From Elmis aenea (taxonomy: Eukaryota > Arthropoda > Insecta > Coleoptera > Elmidae), in contig OX393577.1 of the NCBI GenBank assembly GCA_947652605.1, positions 31,313,466 through 31,377,465 of the forward strand: a stretch of DNA of 64,000 nt, given 5' to 3'. Made by a program: the position numbers and the translations under genes. Every line of letters starts with the position of its first letter. Position 1 is the stretch's first letter. The notes below the pieces were generated by a model that had not been told where the DNA came from, did no database searches, and saw nothing but the letters and a program-made list of their open reading frames with translations. Below, one piece after another: positions 61,501 to 64,000 of the stretch.

Positions 61501-62185
61501 GTTACTTAGATACTTAGATACTAGCACAACAAGCTACTTTACCTTGCCTAAAGCTGAAGACGGAGCCAGTTTCGGCTGGATTAATTACGGTGATTTAGGC
61601 GTGGCAAAATGACATTTTTTAATGAAATTGCGTCATGCACTTAATTTTTTTTTGCATTATCTCCTTTTTTATTTACATTTCCTATTTTAAAATTGCTGTT
61701 GACGGAAACAAATTAGCATAAATGTTAATACTTCAGTATTATAAAGTTTATGAAGGTTAACTTCACTCTTTTACCGGAAATTATCTGGCATAATCTAAAA
61801 TTTAATTTAAGCGAAATATAAACAATTAAATAAAATACTTTCTTATTCAGGTTTATACGGGACGCTGTTCAGGAGAAACAAGGAGGCTGCTTTCTCGAAT
61901 TATCGGCTATGGGAAAGTGCAGGATTTGTAATTGCTTACGCTTATTCCACACATCTTTGTGCTCGAATGAAGCTGTATGTAATGGTCACAGTACTTATAA
62001 TAGGAGTGTTATTGTATATTGTAGTAGAAATTTTGCACACGCGTAAGTTAAAGAGACAAAAGGACAGAGAGCGAAGAGCATCAGAAGCTGTAGCTCAAAA
62101 TAGGGTACCAGAACCTGAATTGCCTGAAGAAACTGATGACGAGAAGGACGATATCGATGATGATATTATTGTAACACGTCTATAA
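51821..62185 (+). CDS. UNC93-like multi-pass membrane protein (complete coding region, 4 exons)
   Basis: The join of 51821-52505, 53078-53291, 60911-61341 and 61851-62185 gives 554 codons plus TAA. The introns are GT-AG with phases 1, 2 and 1, and the frame is kept at every junction. The protein is an UNC93-type member of the major facilitator fold with about 12 predicted membrane segments (near 76-96, 112-132, 138-156, 162-180, 205-230, 276-296, 333-352, 365-385, 394-414, 420-440, 463-480 and 484-504). Family hallmarks are FTAFQGIANLQSSIN (89-103), GAAPMWASKATYLTQ (173-187), a CGANFC pair in the loop before segment 6 (250-255), and GVGDAVWQTQINGLYG (432-447). The N-terminus is long, hydrophilic and cytosolic; the C-tail is acidic (about 535-549). 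Length fits insect UNC93-like proteins. In worms UNC-93 regulates a two-pore potassium channel, but the substrate or partner of the insect paralogues is not settled, so function is inferred only at family level. Confidence 0.95.
52506..53077 (+). other. Intron 1 of the UNC93-like gene (572 bp)
   Basis: GTAAGTAA...TTTATTTCAG. No transposon recognised inside. A GC-richer patch at 52870-52990 has an antisense ORF but no splice or motif support. Confidence 0.85.
53078..53291 (+). CDS. UNC93-like coding exon 2
   Basis: Residues 229-300 (first and last codons split). The exon encodes the extracellular loop with Gly/His-rich SNPHGGHGGSEN, the CGANFC cysteine pair and an Asn/Asp-rich stretch, followed by membrane segment 6 (ISSIYLACIVAAVIVIALFV). 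The acceptor is TTATTTCAG; the donor is AG|GTAATA (phase 2). Confidence 0.93.
53406..54465. mobile_element. hAT MITE family A, copy 2 (in intron 2)
   Basis: A 1060-bp element, same orientation as copy 1. The left terminus is eroded (AAGGAACAAAAAACGG against CAGGGACTGAAAACGG); the right terminus CGTTTTTAGTCCCTG is intact. The flanks are attttgaa and attttgag (8 bp, one mismatch). It shares GAACGAAAACG arrays, the AGGCAGTAAAAAATCTCACTT block and the GATTTATTGGAAGATGTG block with copy 1, and is shorter mainly because it lacks the stretch before the right subterminal repeats that contains CCTTACGGGTGTTAAAC in copy 1. Confidence 0.82.
55760..56295 (-). pseudogene. LINE reverse transcriptase fragment (palm/fingers), frameshifted
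   Basis: The minus strand encodes the N-terminal half of a non-LTR reverse transcriptase. It starts near EEIKKALQIMKNNKALGPGD, continues with PTDWKISHINLIYKKGS and NYRGISVTSSIGRLYGRVL, and reaches EEQSGFRPGRSCTDNLFTYV. After a one-base shift near 55865 the catalytic-core strand VTLFIDLRKAFESVP follows in another frame (to about 55780). The FADD-type motif and everything downstream are absent. This is a truncated, dead copy inside an intron of the UNC93-like gene, antisense to it. It may belong to the same LINE family as the fragment at 20525-21117, which covers a different part of the protein. Confidence 0.85.
56472..56912. mobile_element. Decayed hAT-type element
   Basis: The ends are CAGTTATGGCCAATAGGTCG and the inverse-type CTAGTTGACCACCCCTG; both subterminal regions contain TCGCGA-rich motifs (GATCGCGAATCGCGAT; AGCTCGCGACTAAC). 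Around 56660-56715 a plus-strand reading AMKPSKVKSKLPLFTEAHI resembles the region after the BED-type zinc finger in hAT proteins, but stops surround it. No target duplication was found, so the borders are approximate. Confidence 0.5.
57303..58435. mobile_element. hAT MITE family A, copy 3 (in intron 2, reversed)
   Basis: A 1133-bp element in the opposite orientation to copies 1 and 2. The left end CAGGGACTAAAAACG is intact; the right end CCGTTCTCAGTACCTC is mutated from CCGTTTTCAGTCCCTG. The flanks are ctattaaa on both sides, an exact 8-bp duplication. It retains the internal block near 57650-57675 (ACCCGTAAGGTGCAAAAATA) that copy 2 has lost. Confidence 0.87.
59679..60170. mobile_element. TA-flanked inverted-repeat MITE in intron 2
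   Basis: The left end CAGGGATGCGCAAAAGTATG and the long left arm (GAAACAGACAAATATCTAGA, ACACTATTGCAGATATAACA) are repeated in inverse at about 60113-60170. Inside lie CCCTGTATATTTTGA (about 59860) and ATACAGGGTGTTTC (about 60097), so a smaller element of the CAGGGTG type may be nested. ORFs 59651-59872 and 59963-60202 are incidental. Confidence 0.7.
60911..61341 (+). CDS. UNC93-like coding exon 3
   Basis: The last base of codon 300 through residue 443, plus one base. It encodes a short basic cytosolic linker (RYGERQRRNST) and membrane segments 7-10, including WIGMEQAFIGADFTQAYVSC and GVGDAVWQTQIN. The acceptor is TTATTTTTACAG; the donor is ACG|GTAAGT (phase 1). The in-frame ORF extends upstream into the intron to 60846, but the intronic part is not coding. 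Confidence 0.95.
61342..61850 (+). other. Intron 3 of the UNC93-like gene (509 bp)
   Basis: GTAAGTTC...CTTATTCAG. AT-rich, nothing recognised inside. Confidence 0.88.
61851..62185 (+). CDS. UNC93-like coding exon 4 (terminal)
   Basis: Residues 444-554 and the TAA stop. It begins GLYGTLFRRNKEAAFSNYR, a strongly conserved segment of the family, followed by WESAGFVIAYAYSTHLCA, the last membrane segment (VMVTVLIIGVLLYIVVEIL), a basic stretch (RKLKRQKDRERR) and an acidic cytosolic tail (DDEKDDIDDD). The acceptor is TTCTTATTCAG. Confidence 0.95.
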
Positions 62186-62265
62186 TGGTATGTACGCATT
62201 AATTTTTATATCGTCGAGAGGACACTACACGAGTAATCGAAAAAGATATTCGTAGTTGAATTCTA

Positions 62266-62976
62266 CATGGTCCATCAAAAAATCTGCACCAAAAAAAAAG
62301 TTTTCAATTAATTAAATTTTCAGATAAAAATAAGTATTGGTAAACACTGGAGCATGACATAAAACTAATTTTAAGATTAAAAAAGTTCTATAAAAATTCA
62401 TGACACAGATTTTAGCAATTATAGAGATATTTCTAAGAGAAAAAAGCCCTTATTTTAAGCATTAAAAAAAACTATTTTTAGAATTCAGGAATAATACAAA
62501 ATGTAAAATATCGTTTTCCTTTGAACTTTAACTGTTATAATAAGAACACTTAACTCTTGCGAATATTTTTAAAATCTTTAAAATCCTATGTCATAAATTT
62601 TAATTGAACTTTTTTTCATCTTAAAATTAGTTTTAGGTCATGCTCCTACTTTTATCAAGAATAAACATTTCTGAGAAATTGATATTAAAAGGCTTTTACA
62701 TTTGTTACAGACTGTTGGAATGTTAAAATAAAATTTCATACTGAGTCATATTTTTGAATTGTAAACAACTTTTTTTTTCTCCATAAACTTTTTTTGTTAC
62801 TCTTAAAATAAGGACACTTTACTTTTGGGGATATTTCTAAAATCTAATGTTAGATAAATGTTTTTTTTTTAACTTTTTTATCTCAAAATTAGTGTTAGTT
62901 TTCAACAATAAAATTTTTCTAAGATAGCTGAGGTAAAAAACTTTTCCATTTGTTGCAGACTTTTTAAATGACCCTG
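62266..62976. mobile_element. 'TCTGCAACAAATGGAAA' MITE just downstream of the UNC93-like stop
   Basis: A 711-bp element with ends CATGGTCCATCAAAAAATCT and the inverse AGACTTTTTAAATGACCCTG, both flanked by TA. It contains an internal partial copy of the right end (TTTGTTACAGACTGTTGGAA near 62700). It lies 80 bp past the stop codon and so probably falls in the 3' UTR. The first AATAAA after the stop (62660-62665) is inside it. Confidence 0.7.
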
Positions 62977-62989
62977 TATATTATTTTAT

Positions 62990-64000
62990 TAATGTAAATA
63001 CTTTTAATAAACTAGTAACAAAAAACAACTGACTTTTTATATCTTTCAATAATATATTTTAAAGTTATATTAACTGAGCTGAAAAAATTATTTTTGCAAT
63101 GACTTTGTGGTCGTATTTAATTATTTGTGTATAAACTGTACCAAACAATTATCTTTTTTCAAAGACACTAATTACTGTCCCGTGTTGGAGAAGGGTTACC
63201 AATATTTGTTATTATAGAAGTAGGAATTTCATCTAACACTTAAATAAGCAATACGAGGCAAACCTGAATAAACGTGCACAAACGTAAGCCTTCGACAGAT
63301 TTTCTTTATGCAATGCATACAAGCAGCTTAACTTTAATAATATAATACCTTATGATCAAATATCAAATCGTGCATGAGATACATTTAATCGATGTTTATA
63401 TGGACTTAAAGACAAATTAATTTAACGAGTAGTGTCCTCTTAAATATAAATACGAAATCAATAGATATCTGGTTCATATTTTGTACAATAATGTAATTTT
63501 TTTTTAAATTTTATTTAAAAGTTTATTAATGTAATCCTACAGACTACAGACATAAATTAAAAACATATGACTGTTGTGCAAGTTTAAAGTATACATTCGC
63601 AATTCTCTTGGTCAATTACTAATACAAATAAATTTACGATAATGTTCTTAACATTATTTCAGCATTAATTTTTTCCACATGTTGCATAGCTGATTCTGAT
63701 TTCCTCCTTTCGCCATAAGATGTCAAGTTTATTTGTACTTTTTATTTTTATTGCCAAATTATACTAAGAAATTTTTACAAGCACATGATGCTTTACATAT
63801 GATTATTAGTTATCGAAATTAGAAAAATTCTTACACTTTAAATATTTTTTTTTAAATCTTATGGCATAAATGAAATCATGTACCTATTTACATTTATTTC
63901 CGAAATACTTGCATAATCTCAAAATTAAATTTTTAACTATTCAACAGGTTTCCGTAGTCATGTAAATAAATTTATCATATCGTTTTGTTTTCATGTATAT
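62990..64000. other. AT-rich downstream DNA, nothing recognised
   Basis: Possible polyadenylation signal AATAAA near 63007. No further coding or repeat feature was identified before the window ends. Confidence 0.4.

Noticed and set aside
1..64000. Search for CRISPR-like arrays, bacterial-type operons, tRNA and rRNA genes
   Set aside because: No regularly spaced direct repeats, ribosome-binding-site-led gene strings, cloverleaf-like segments or rRNA-like stretches were recognised; the window is an insect-type nuclear sequence. Reading by eye could miss a single tRNA.

Overview
This is an AT-rich (roughly 70% by eye), intron-bearing eukaryotic window, almost certainly from an insect and possibly a beetle. 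The case rests on four things: a four-exon UNC93-like gene with typical GT-AG introns, TTAGG repeats, eroded non-LTR reverse transcriptase fragments, and a high density of hAT-type and TA-flanked fold-back MITEs with the 'TACAGGGTGTCCC' style of terminus. The order-level guess is inference. There are no bacterial-type operons, CRISPR arrays or rRNA genes, and I saw no tRNA gene.

The only gene I can reconstruct with confidence lies at the right end on the plus strand. It encodes a 554-residue UNC93-like, MFS-fold membrane protein, with coding exons 51821-52505, 53078-53291, 60911-61341 and 61851-62185. Splice phases agree at all three junctions. Exon 1 begins after a clear acceptor at 51793, so at least one upstream, probably non-coding, exon is missing from this annotation. 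Intron 2 (7.6 kb) holds two copies of one hAT MITE family in opposite orientation, a LINE reverse transcriptase fragment, a decayed hAT element and a TA-flanked inverted-repeat MITE.

The left 51 kb is mostly non-coding and shaped by transposons. hAT-like elements with 8-bp target duplications (several exact, others off by one base) lie at 1050, 27420, 28546, 32036, 36115, 42375, 45443, 48757, 53406 and 57303. The copy at 32036-33503 still carries the C-terminal part of a transposase; the copy at 42375-43074 carries a frameshifted dimerisation-domain remnant. TA-flanked inverted-repeat elements, some over 1.2 kb and palindromic almost throughout, lie at 5551, 5707, 6094, 6715, 18517, 22096, 22907, 39107, 48278, 49989, 59679 and 62266. 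Some are nested.

Scattered short open segments look protein-like but are not recognised: minus-strand candidate exons near 15.9, 5.0 and 3.2 kb, a 32-codon plus-strand ORF with a signal-peptide-like start behind a TATA box at 10.7 kb, a 45-codon ORF at 9.0 kb, a frameshifted stretch at 15.0 kb and a GC-rich island at 34.0 kb. These are reported at low confidence. I did not find a convincing new multi-gene system. The most informative structures are the nested elements with self-documenting insertion sites and the inverted MITE pair in the UNC93-like intron.
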